Origin: Saussurea involucrata
Taxonomy: Eukaryota > Streptophyta > Magnoliopsida > Asterales > Asteraceae
Direction of reading: 5' to 3'
DNA: 64,000 nucleotides
NCBI GenBank assembly: GCA_033807775.1
Contig: CM066327.1
Span: 74,530,795-74,594,794, forward strand
Part shown: one piece after another, positions 11,213 to 22,056 of the stretch
How positions within the stretch are numbered: the first letter of the stretch is position 1
Layout: each line of letters opens with the position of its first letter
Notes under the pieces: model-generated
Seen by the model: the letters and a program-made list of their open reading frames with translations, nothing else
The model's database searches: none
Told to the model about the DNA's origin: nothing
Made by a program: the position numbers and the translations under genes

Positions 11213-11592
11213 GTATAAAAACATGAGGATAAAAAGGACTCATAGATGCATGTCCCATTTACTGTTTTCAGGGATCTTTTCTAGTACTAATGGAGTACAG
11301 TACGTCACTGAAATTTTCATTACTTCGTAATAAATTTACAAGGGAAGATTGAAAATTACAAGTACATTGAAATAAAATTACAAGTACTAAAAGATAACTA
11401 CTGATAAATACAAGAAGAATACAAAGAAGGATCTATCAGCTATAGAGGTTCATCTTTGAAGACCAATTCATCAAAGGCATTTGTCTCTGGGATCATCTAA
11501 TCAGGAACTACTTCACCTTGTTGTCTTCTAAGCTTGGATTCATTCAGCACATGGGTCTTAAGGTAGATTCCTGGTCTTGATTTGTTGCACCA
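11213..11592. other. Tail-to-tail junction of the two retrotransposons, no LTR seen
   Basis: About 380 bases between the ends of the two oppositely oriented second genes. The right part reads on the minus strand as an AT-rich 3' untranslated tail. Neither a sequence like the LTR at 22057-23005 nor a TG...CA-bounded LTR is visible. The exact junction between the two elements cannot be placed by eye; about 11215-11340 is my estimate. Confidence 0.5.
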
Positions 11593-14500
11593 CTAGACAA
11601 GATCTCTGAGTTGGTTGACAGGACAGAGAGGGAGTTCTGAAAAACATTGAAAGCACATAACACCATTCCAGTCCAAGAAGATTATTTCATAAGGATCACT
11701 AACCACTTGACCAGGGATGAAAGGTCCATCAGGTGGCAGTGATAGGTTTAGGGCTGATAGGTCAAGAGGAGGTCCAAGCACTGCTTCTCTAGAGAATTCG
11801 ATCCCTGTTTCATTTCGGATAGCAGGCCCTGAGGAAGAGGAAGAACGCTTTCTTTTGGCAGGAGCAAGTCTTTGGTTTTGGAGAAGAGCTGGAGGAGGAG
11901 CCACGCCAATTGTAGAAGTAACTTTGTTGATCATAGCATTCAGGAATTTTTCAACGTAGGACTTGAACTTCGATTTTGACTTCTGAATGGCACTCCTGAC
12001 TTCTAGCCATTCATCAAACCCATAAAGATCCAGCTTTAACATGTAGCACCGCTGCGTTTCCCCATTCTCTCTGACGATAGAGACTTCCACCATCGGTACA
12101 TCCCTTACCGTTTTTCCCTTCAGGCTTACATTGATGATTCGACTGGGGTGATGTCTGAAATCCACTCTTTCTCTGCACCAATTCAACGTAGAGTCACTGA
12201 CATTTTTCTTCTTCTGAATCTCCTTACCAAATTCCTTGAGCAGTTCCTCCTGAACCCTGAGTGGAAATTTCTTCAGCTTTTTATCAGCGACTGACTGCTG
12301 AGCAACCTTAAGGGCAAATACTTTTTCTTTAAGGGCAACCTTTTGGTTTTCAGCAAGAAGTTCTTCGGCCCTGATTGATTCTTCAATTTCTTCAGGGGAC
12401 AAGAAGTCAAGTCCGGAAGGAGGGATGATTTGGAGGCGCTGACTCTCTAGCTGATTAATTATAGATGCTTTTCTTTATTTTTCATCCTCTGACCCTTGAG
12501 GAGGTCGAGAGGGTCTGTTTGGGTGCGAGAGCAGCTCTTCTTTTTCTTCTTCTTGATCGTCAGTCTCAAGCACTGAGACTGGGATTATTGGAACTTCATC
12601 AGCTATGGAAGCTGGGATTATTTGTTGTTAAGGCAGGGATTCTTCAGCAGGTCCCTCAAGCAGGGGAGAGGACTAGCTGAATCAAAAGAACAAAGAGTTA
12701 GATTCTTTTGATGGAAGGAAGAAAAGATAGAGAAATAGGCTAAATGTATAGAGTGTGTTTGAGGAGAGGATGGGTAGAAGCAGAGTATGGAATTAGTGAG
12801 AGGCATACCTGAGAAGTTGGAATATTCTTAGCAGTGAAGAGAATCTTCAGGTTCCCTAAAGAAGCAACTCCTTTTTGCTTTCCCTTGGAGCTCTTCTTCG
12901 CATGAGACTTCCTTGTCATCTCCTCTGCTTCTTTGAGGACCACCACCTTTGGTTCAGGAACCCTGATGGTTGTAGGCTTGAACGAGTCAGGTTCTTCATC
13001 ATCGTCATCGACGTTGCCACCAGGGTTTGTGGAGGGTTCTTCATCTACGATCTCCAACTCGTTGTCCCCCTTTTATCCTTCTTCATCTTCTTCAGATTGA
13101 GCGATATTAATTGGAGAAGAGGGAGGAGTTGGTTCTTTTTCATCTTCTTTCTCCCCCTCAGAAAGAGAGGGCTCTTCTTCAGCTATTTTCTCCTCAGCGC
13201 TTCCCTCCCCCTCAACATAAGGGAGGTCTTTTTCAGTATTCATCTCCCCCTCTTTGTCAGCATCAACAGGGGAGGAACAGCAGCAGCGGTATCAGTAGCT
13301 CTGTCTTCTAGGCCAGGATCAGGTGATACAAAGGCACTAGCAGCCTCAAGATTGTCCACCCTGGCTTCTAGGCCAGGGATCGCTTCAGTGGCACGAAGAA
13401 TGAAATCAGCCGCCATCCCCAGCTTTTGCCGATCATCGGCTGTGAAGGATGGGGCGGGGACCACTGGTGCATTTAGGCGGTCTAGGAGTTGAGATAGAAG
13501 GTGGTTTGAGTTGTCAACCTTTGAGGTAAGATTGCTAACCTGACCCCTGAGCCCATCGACCTTGGTACCGATGTCCGAAACCGCTCCTTGAAGAGATCCC
13601 ACAGAGGTGCTGAGGGAGGAGATGGTAGATCTGAGTGTTTGGAGGGAGTTGGAGTTGTGAACAACATCCTTTTGAAGTTTTTTCACCTCTTCTTTCAGCG
13701 TTGATATGTGTGCGTTGTCAGCCTTGGCAGAGAGATAAGTGGAGAGATCCTTCAGCGAGTCGCCGACGGAGTTCACGGCGTTAGTATTATTGGTGAGATC
13801 TTTGGAGAGAGAATCCACTGATCGAATACCTCCTTTATAGAGGCAGCGATCGTGCCCAAGTTAGGACATGTAAGAAAAGAAACGTATTGAGCAAAGGAAA
13901 GCTCAAAAGTAGGAGTGGGTTGAGAAGAAGAAAGTGGGTTGGTTGGGATACCTCATGGTCAGGAGAAAGCATCGAAATCCTGATTGCCACAGTAATATTC
14001 CATGTCTTGTTCCATGTCAGATACGGACGTGGAGGGCATACTCTGAGTGGTCCCGAAAGGGAGACCATCAGGTCTTGTTGAGTTCTGCTGCATGAGATGG
14101 TGGAGCAGCGGTTCGTGAACGTCAGCGAGCATAGTCACTGGTGCAGAAGTGATGACGAAGAAAGGAGGAGTATAAGCGATTGTTGAGAAGGCCGTGTCGT
14201 GCTCGGGCATGGTACTGGCGATACCATGAACTACTTCTTCAGTGCTTTGAGGCACTAAGAAGGATGTGGAAGGTGCCAGTGGTTCTTCAGCGGTAGAAGG
14301 CGCTATAGTAGTTATTGTTGTAGGTTCAGAGGTGGTGGAGTGGACCACGAAGCCGTCAAGTGTCGCTTGTAAAGAAGAGATCACTGATTCACTAACTGGA
14401 GGGGGCTGAGGTTTCTCCTTTGCAATCCTCTTGGTTTTATGAGAACCAAGGTTGGTGTCTGAAGGTTTCCTCTTCGATGAAGATTTGGTGGTGGTGGCTT

Positions 14501-15401
14501 GGGTTGCAGCGGGGGGTTGAACTGCTGATGTAGCCGTCGGAAGAGAAGAAGTAGGAGCGATGAGAAGTTGAAGTTCAGAGAGACGTACTTCATTTTTCAT
14601 TGGCTCGAAATTAAGGATGCGGTCCTCGAGCTGAGGAAGCTTGTAGTCGCCCTTCTGAGGGTAATCTTTCTGGAGAAATAGGGCGAGGAGCGCTGACACA
14701 AAGCGCACGTAGGGAACTTTTATTTCCCTCTTTGGCTTCTCGACCTTCACCGTAAGGTCATCATAGATCATGTGATCATAGTCGATTTTCAACCCGGTGA
14801 TCAGCGCATACCCCATCGGGAGCTGATATTTGTTGGCTTGGTCTAGCGGTCCGATCTTTCCACTCATACATGAGATGATGTGGGAGAAAATGTAGTTCAA
14901 CTCTGAAGGAACTTTCGCCTTAAGCACTTTGGTAATATTCTTGTCGGGTACGTCAATGGTGTGGGACTTGATGTCCCAAGTGTATTTCATCAGGTCTAGA
15001 AACCTGATGAGTTCTTCATCGCTGGGTAGGGGTTCAAAAGGACCAGTAGGGAGTTCCAGCGCTGTCCTGATGCCGTTGGCAGTGATAAAGCCTTCTCCAA
15101 GCTGAGTTTGGAAGGCAATCACAACAACATTCTTGTTGGATTTGGTGGTGTGGAGGGTACGCTCATCAGTGTACTAGAACTGGTGAAGGAGATGACGGTG
15201 GGCTAGTGGAGCGATGGTTATTGCCTTGAAGATTGGGGAACTTTTGAGGAAGGTCACTGCCTCAGCGAGATGTGGACAGAGTTTCTTCTTGGTGAATTCA
15301 AGGAGAGCAATGTGGTTGTTAGAGGCGAAAGTGATCTGGTTCAGTTCTCCATGCATGTTTTTCGATTTGATCATTGTCACTGTCACTGGAGTGGGTGCCA
15401 T
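11593..15401 (-). pseudogene. Second gene of the Sirevirus-like element (env position), minus copy, interrupted
   Basis: Starts at an ATG at 15401 and runs in one frame to 13959, apart from a stop at 15174-15176. The first 350 residues match the plus-strand gene in order and spacing, including a C-M-S-G-K-I-G-P-L-D-Q motif and a stretch ending in a hydrophobic RFVSALLALFL. Basic clusters (KRKPSD, HKTKRIAKEK) follow near 14400-14480. A strong heptad-like coiled coil lies at about 13818-13440, then an acidic Glu/Asp tract (about 13250-13000), another Lys-rich patch, and a C-terminal domain (12402-11593) with a further KRKRSSSSS patch. Frame changes between segments are either indels or introns. 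A GTATGC donor at about 12808 and a TTTTGATTCAG acceptor near 12675 could bound a short intron. There is no signal peptide or membrane helix. The function is unknown. Confidence 0.6.
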
Positions 15402-16394
15402 TTCTGAGAAAATACCAAAAATGGAAGGGAAGAAGAAATGTTTTTCTTAGTAAGGAAATAATTACAAAATAAGATGTTTTAGGGTTTTGCCGGTTTCCTT
15501 ATGAGGAAAGAAACATGAAAAGGTTGATTTTCCAGTTTTGTAAAAGACAAAACTAGTAGAAAACACAGTTTACTAGTTTTTTTTTAGGAAGGATTCTATA
15601 AAAACGTATATGAAGAAAAAGAATAAAGCTTAAAAGAAGTTTTAAACTTTTAGAAAAACTTGTTAAAGTTTTAAAAAAATCATGAAGAAGATGATTTCTT
15701 TGAAGAAAAAGTATGTTTTGATCCTTAAAAACAAGGATTTAGGATCAAAAACATGTTGTCGAATATACCAGAATGTATTAAGGAAGAAGTAAGAACCTGT
15801 TTTGTTTGTTGAAGATTGGGAAGAACAAGTCTTAAGTTTCAAAAATCCAAGAACAGAATAGCACAGGAAATCTTTTCTTGCTTAGGAGAGTTATGAGCGC
15901 ATAAAAGGTAAAAATATAAACAAGTGTTGTTTATATAGTGAGAGGAGAGAGAAAGGTTGATGAGCGTGAAAAGAAACTCATCATGACATGTGACACGTCC
16001 CACGAAGCATATTGGTCAAGAATTCTAACGGACGAACGGGTTAGACGAAATGTCGTGCCAAGGGTTATCCGTTTGATGACGTCACATATAAAATTGTCTT
16101 TTCATTTTCAAAGGGCAGTCCTTACTGTTTTTTAGAGTCAGGATTGCGTTGATTTATGAAGAATCGCTGAAGAGAAAGCTCAGTGATTAATTTTATCTTT
16201 TTCAAAAGGATCACTGGTAAGAAAATGTTAGTGATCAAGATTTTCTTTTGAAATAAACCTTACTGAAGAAAAGTTCTTCAGTGATCAGGGATAGAGAAAC
16301 ATACCTTAGTATCAGAGAACATTTACTCAGGGATTAGATGATGAATGAAAGAGATAGAATTTTATTGTTGACTTAATTTTTAACCACTGAAGAG
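15402..16394 (-). promoter_or_regulatory. Spacer with internal promoter-like motifs upstream of the second gene (minus-strand element)
   Basis: Non-coding spacer between the end of pol (16395) and the second gene (15401). It contains a palindromic TGACGTCA at 16077-16084, another ACGT core at 15995-15998 (within TGACACGTCC on the plus strand), and a minus-strand TATA box (TATATAA) at 15937-15931. The layout matches 7591-7881 in the other element, although the leader to the ATG is longer (about 530 bases). Confidence 0.45.
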
Positions 16395-19300
16395 TTATTC
16401 TTCAAGGTTCAGCATTCCAAGCTCGCTGATGAGAAAGTTAAATCTTGTCTCATCAAGAGGTTTGGTAAATAGATCAGCTAACTGATAATCAGTTGGAATA
16501 AAATGAAGTTCTATGTCTCCATTCATTACATGATCTCTGATAAAATGATATTTGATCTCGATGTGTTTTGTCTTTGAGTGTAGCACTGGGTTGTTTGCTA
16601 TAGCGATGGCACTAGTGCTATCGCAATATATTGGAATCTCTGATAGCTGAAGGTCATAGTCTAATAGTTAACTTCTCATCCATAAGACCTGAGCACAACA
16701 ACTACCAGTTGCTACATACTCAGCTTCAGCGGTAGAAGTGGATATTGAGTTTTGCTTCTTGCTTGTCCAACATACCAGCTTTACACCCAGGAGCTGACAG
16801 CCTCCTGTGGTGCTTTTTCTATCCAGCTTGCAACCTACAAAATCACTATCTGAATAGGCAGTTAGATCGGACCCTGAGTCTTTGGGATACTAAAGACCTA
16901 GGTTGGGTGTACCCTTCATATATCTGAAAATTCGCTTTACAGCGATCAGATGTGATTCATTGGTTTCAGATTGATATCGTGCACAGAGACAAGTAGAATA
17001 CATGATATCAGGACGACTCGCTATAAGATAGAGAAGAGATCCGATCATTCCTCTATAGGCAGTAACATTAACAGGTTTTTCGAGAGGGGTCCTTGTTAAG
17101 TGTCAGTGGAGGTGCCATAGGAGTTTTCATAGCTGAACTTTGAGTAAGATAGAATTTCTTCAGCATATATTTAACGTACTTACCTTGGTGGATGAAAGTG
17201 CCTTTATCACTTTTCTTGATTTGAAGTCCAAGGAAGTATGTTAGTTCACCCATCAAACTCATCTTATATTCAGATTTCATTCTTTCAGTGAATCGAGTAC
17301 ACAGAGATGGGTTAGTAGAACCAAATATAATATCATCGACATATATTTGAACAAGAATAATATGACCTTTAACCTTTCTGAAAAATAAAGTATTATCAAT
17401 TTTACCACGTTCAAATTTTTCAGTGATAAGAAAGGAGGATAAAGTGTCATACCATGCACAAGGTGCTTGCTTTAAGCCATAGAGGGCCTTATCTAGTTTA
17501 TAGACATACTCTAGATGCTTAGGATCAGCGAATCCTGGTGGTTGTTCAACATAGACTTCTTCATTCAGCTTTCCATTTAGAAACGCTGACTTGACATCCA
17601 TTTGGTGAACTTTAAAGTCTTTGTGAACTACATAGGCTAGAAAAAGTCGAATTACTTCGAGTATTCCCACTGGGGCAAAGGTTTCATCATAGTCTATGTC
17701 TTCCTCTTGTCTATATCCCTGAGCAACTAGTCTAGCTTTGTTGCGGGTTACAGTTCCAAATTCATCTAACTTATTTAGATATACCCATTTGGTACCTATC
17801 ACAGTTTTGTCAAATGGTCTAGGAACAAGATTTAAAACTTGGTTTCTTTCAAATTCAGTCAGTTCTTCTTGCATAACACTGACCCAGTTTGGATCTCTGA
17901 GGGCATCATCTATTTTATTTGGTTCAATCAGAGAGATAAAATTAAAAAATAAACAAATATTACCTGAGCTTCGTCAAGTCTGAACACCTGCATTTGGATC
18001 ACCTAGAATTTGATCAATTGGGTGATTTATCGTCCATCTCTGAGCAGCAGCATGAATCTCTGATTCAAGATGAACTTCTGCAGGTGCTGAAGAAGAGCTT
18101 CAGTAGCAGTAGATTCAGGTATATCAGGCAAGAGTTGATGAGGTTCAGATGAAATTTCATTTACTGATTGCTGATTTGAGGTAGATGGATTTTCAGAGGT
18201 TGAGGGTTCAGAAGGAGGCAAAGTGGTTAATGGAACAGCTGATACTCATGAGGAGGATTCAGCTTCACTTGTCTGCATGCAACGAATGATGATAGGATCA
18301 TCATTAGTGATTGGGTTGTTGACCTGAGGGCAAGGGTTGAGATTAGCTTCTGAGTCCCCATAGGGAGAAAACATCCACTGATTTAGTTCATCGTTTTCAG
18401 TAGTAGGTCTTGAATTTGCTAAACGGGATTCATCAAAGGTGACATGAATGGTTTCTTCTACAGTTTGTCTTCTCTTGTTAAATACTCGGAAGGCTTTGGA
18501 TACTTACGAGTATCCTAGAAGGATTCCATCGTCAGCTTTGGGATCAAACTTTCCAAGAGAATCCCTGTTGTTTAAGATGAAGCATTGACAACCAAAGATA
18601 TGAAGAAAGCTGATAGATGGCTTTATTCCATGGAAAAGTTCATAGGCAGTCTTGTTGAATCTTTTGACGATCAGCGACCTATTTTGAGTAAAACAGGCAG
18701 TGTTGACAGCTTCTACCCAGAATTGTGTTGGAAGATAAGAATCACTAAGCATAGATCTGGCAGCTTCGATGATCGTTATGTTTCTTTTTTTAGCGACTCC
18801 ATTTTGCATGATCACTCCTTATTAAGCGAACAGTCATATTGTTCAGGACTTCCGTTTTCCTCACAAAAGAGATGAGTTCTAATGTGTCACTCTTTGCACG
18901 GAGAAACATAACCCAGGTATAGCGAGAGAATTCATCTACTATGACAAGAGTGTATTTCTTTCCAGCGATGGATTGTATGTTGACAGGGCCAAATAAATCC
19001 ATATGGAGGAGCTGAAGGGGATTTGTCACTGATGAAACTTTCTTTGACTTGAAACTAGCTTTCGTTTGTTTTCTTTTTTCACACGCTGAGCAGAGAGATT
19101 CTTTAGCGTATGAGTGTTGAGGCAAGCGAGTGACCAATTCTTTATAGGAAAGAGTATTAAGCGTTTTGAAGTTGATATGAGAGAGCCTTTTATGCCATAG
19201 CCAGTTGACATCTGAGGAGGCTTTGGATAGAAAGCAGATATTCTCAGTGGTTGTTGAATCCATGTTTATTACATAAACATTTTCCAAACGATAGCCGCTG

Positions 19301-19620
19301 AGAGCAATCTTTTCTTTCTTATCAGTGACAAAGCATGCTTCCTTAGTAAAGCAAACTTTGTAGTCTTTATCACATAGCTGACTGATGCTAAGTAGATTGT
19401 GCTTCAGTACTTCTACGTAAGCGACTCTTCTGAAGGTAGTTGTACCATTATAAAGTACACAAAACCCTCGGGTGTATCCTTTTCCATTTCCACCAAAGGT
19501 CACTGGGGACCTTTCTCTTCCTTGTATTCAGTGAGCAAGTTTCTTTTTCCAGTCATGTGTCGAGAGCATCCACTATCAAGATACCAGATACCCTTCGAGA
19601 CATGCAAACAAAAGTAAGAT
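16395..19620 (-). pseudogene. pol: Pol polyprotein of the minus-strand element, broken
   Basis: A GIWYLDSGCSRHMTG protease motif lies at about 19590-19545. The integrase zinc region (HHCC) is at about 19225-19060. The core has its first Asp (HMDLFG) near 18990 and its second in RSDH near 18825. There a deletion of roughly 35-40 codons joins directly to the QNGV motif, and the following catalytic Glu is replaced by Lys (NGVAKKRN instead of NGVVERKN). RT is well preserved from 17874, with YVDD at 17343-17332, and stops at 17068 inside the usual RT/RNase H connection. RNase H pieces continue in other frames to the LADLFTKPLDE tail and final stop at 16395. Missing integrase residues mean this copy could not integrate. 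Confidence 0.88.
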
Positions 19621-20760
19621 TAAGTTAAAATTGGTACCCACTTTACAATGGGTCCACATTTGTTAGTGGAAGAAGAAGTGGAAGGATCAGCAGTCTTCAT
19701 AGCATCTGATGATTCAGCGTCAGTGGTAACTTTCACTTTGGTTAATTTCTTAACCTTAGTGGTATTTTTCACCTTTGTTTGGTTTTCACCTGGGGTGATC
19801 TTCTTTGCCTTGGAGGCATTTATCTTCACCTTAGCTGATTTCTCAGCTTTGGTGGTTGTGGGGCACTTACTAGCAATATGATCAGTAAGTCCGCAGTGAT
19901 AGCATTTCCTATAGTTGAAGGTAGCTTTAGGACCATAAGCATAAGCATTTGATAATTTTAAATGAGCAGGGCTGTACCAAGAATGCCTTTAGCATCAGAG
20001 ATCGGAGGAACCTTAGGTTCTTTAGATTTCTTACCTATGACATCAACCTTTATTCTTAGAGTTGATCGCTGAACATGTTCAGGGATCTTGTCTTTTGAGG
20101 TAGAAGGTTGATTAGCTGAAGGTGTAAAATTCTTCAGCTTTGGCACTTTGGTACCCTTCTGAGGTTTTGTAAAACATTTTTTCCTTTATCTTTAAGTTTG
20201 GGGCTTAAAGAGGATTTTTCCTCAAGGATAGGATTATTAGAAAAAGAGCAATGAGATGATGAGGTGTCAGGAATGGAGGACACAAACATTCCAAACTTAA
20301 GCATGGAACGATCTTTGATTGGTTCTTCAGCGTTAGCATTATAACCAAGACCACTTCTGTTATTGACAGGAATCTGAGCACCGATTATCTCAATGATCTT
20401 TGCTGAGGATTTACACCATCCTTCAACAGTAGCTTTCTCATCTTTTAGATCAGCGATAGCTTATTCGCGTTCAATGTTGATTACTTGATTTACATAGACC
20501 TGATCTTTCAAATTTTCTTCAATTTTAGAAATCTCTTGGATTTTTAAATGACAATTTTTAAGTTGTTCAGATAAGTCTAGATTTTGTTGTTCAGCTTTGG
20601 TCTTGCCATTCAGGGCGTCACATAAATCAATTGTCAGCACACAAATAGCACGAAGTCTATCAGCATCAATAATAGCTGGAGAAGGAGAGATTGATACCTG
20701 AGACGTAGAATTAGAGGGAATTTCAGCTGGTTCTTCCTTTACTTCTTGGATTTCGGCCAT
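19621..20760 (-). pseudogene. Gag-pol linker with a second zinc knuckle, minus-strand element
   Basis: Low-complexity Lys/Ser/Thr-rich coding remnants in several frames. An N-terminal part (20760-20461) has coiled-coil-like Leu/Glu/Lys repeats. A second CCHC knuckle (CYHCGLTDHIASKC) lies at about 19905-19864, in addition to the gag knuckle at about 21014-20971. A GPIVKWVP-type motif at about 19650-19625 corresponds to the GPIWIWVPK motif of the plus-strand element. There is no enzyme domain. It presumably belonged to one gag-pol frame. Confidence 0.6.
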
Positions 20761-20837
20761 AAGACAGAGGTTGGCCTCATCTTCTTCATCAGAATCTGAC
20801 TCTTCATCAGATTCAGCCCAATCGTGTTCTTCAGTGA

Positions 20838-21979
20838 TTAGACCTTTACTTTTCTCTTGTAGCTTTTTAGCTTTTCATATTTCTCTTTGAGTTTAAGGTA
20901 TTTGTCATCTCTAGGTTTTGAGGTAGAGGATTTCTTGAAGGATGAAGAAGGTTTGAAAACTTTCTTTGACCTGCACTCACTAGCAAAATGACCCATCTTT
21001 TCACAGTTATAGCAAGTGGCAGTAGCGTTATCAATAGGAGATGATTTGGGCTTGTCAGTGATAGTGAGAGGTTTATTTCTTCTGAAGTTACTCTTTCTAG
21101 CGAATCTCGTGAAAGATTTGGTTAGGAGAGCTAGAGACTCATCAAGTTCTGAAGAATCAGTTTCTGATGAATCATTAGAGTTAGATTTCATCTCAGTGAT
21201 CGTGACAGAAGATCGTTGAGTAGGCATTAACTCTGAAGAGAGTAAAGCAACATGTGTGCTTTTTGAATCTTTTACAAGATTCTTCTTAAGCTGACACGAC
21301 TGCTCATGATTGAGCATAGTGTCAAAAAGAGTGCTTAAGGTCATATATTTCAGATCCTTAGAAAGTTTAAGACACATGGTATAGTTGTCCCAACTTTTAG
21401 GAAGACATTACAAGAATTTTGTCAGGATGTCGGAGTTAGAGTAGGTCTTACCAACAGTTTTCAAATCAATGATTAAACAGTTAAAACGTTGGTGAACTTC
21501 AGATAAAGTTTCATTCTTACCACAAATAAAACTTTCGTACTGTCTTACCAGATTTATTCTTCTAGACTCTTGTACGTCAATCGTACCTTCATATTGAACA
21601 CAAATTATGTCCCACATGGCTTTGGAGCTTTTGAGGTTCATAACGGAATGATAGACCTCATCAGGTAGCGCCATAGAGATGATCGATCTGGTTTGGTATC
21701 GATGGCCACCTTTTTCTTATCTTCTTCGGTCCATTGGGAAACTTCTTTGACAAGTTGTCTTTCAGGAATGGCAGGTGTGGTAGCAGTGGCAGGAACAGCA
21801 CCATTGAGGACAAATGGGATATAGGGTCCACTTTCCACATAGTGAGGTATAGTAGGATCTACACCTTCTAAGAAAAGCATCATTCGATTTTTCCAGAGAT
21901 TAAAGTTATCTCTACTAAATCGATGAGGTTTGGCAAGAGAACCATTATCAATGTAGTTAGTGTTTGTGTTTTGTGCCAT
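20838..21979 (-). pseudogene. gag: Gag of the minus-strand element, frameshifted
   Basis: The ATG at 21979 opens a copia-type gag that resembles the plus-strand gag in its first 50 residues (MA-x-NTN start, GSL-x-KP, W-K-x-RM-x-x-F-x-EG). A frame change near 21650-21675 and a stop near 21408 split it into three pieces. The third piece (21377-20838) carries the zinc knuckle CYNCEKMGHFASEC and a Lys-rich tail. The segment ESRRINLVRQYESF is the usual UBN2-type helical part. As for the family, it would have packaged element RNA; here it is not translatable as one protein. Confidence 0.8.
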
Positions 21980-22042
21980 TTAGAGAATAGCAAGGAAGAG
22001 ATTAGTATAAGCAAGATCTTGTTTATGGTGATTAAGCAATAT

Positions 22043-22054
22043 GCTATGATACCA
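22043..22054 (-). other. Primer-binding site, initiator tRNA-Met type
   Basis: The minus strand reads TGGTATCATAGC two bases after the LTR end. This differs at one position from the TGGTATCAGAGC site typical of Ty1/copia elements primed by initiator tRNA-Met. It fixes the LTR boundary at 22057. Confidence 0.8.
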
Positions 22055-22056
22055 CT

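Larger units (their letters stand above)
1..11330 (+). mobile_element. Sirevirus-like Ty1/copia retrotransposon, plus-strand copy (5' LTR outside window, no 3' LTR found)
   Basis: Gag with a CCHC knuckle, a long linker, then protease-integrase-RT-RNase H in that order identify a Ty1/copia element. A long gag with a C-terminal coiled-coil-like segment, repeated polypurine tracts after pol, and an extra long reading region after pol point to the Sirevirus lineage (family knowledge). The element enters from the left edge. After the extra gene ends at 11212 there is no recognisable 3' LTR before the sequence becomes the tail of the oppositely oriented element, so the right boundary is approximate. 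Stops and frameshifts in gag, protease, RT, RNase H and the extra gene show the copy is dead. Confidence 0.8.
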
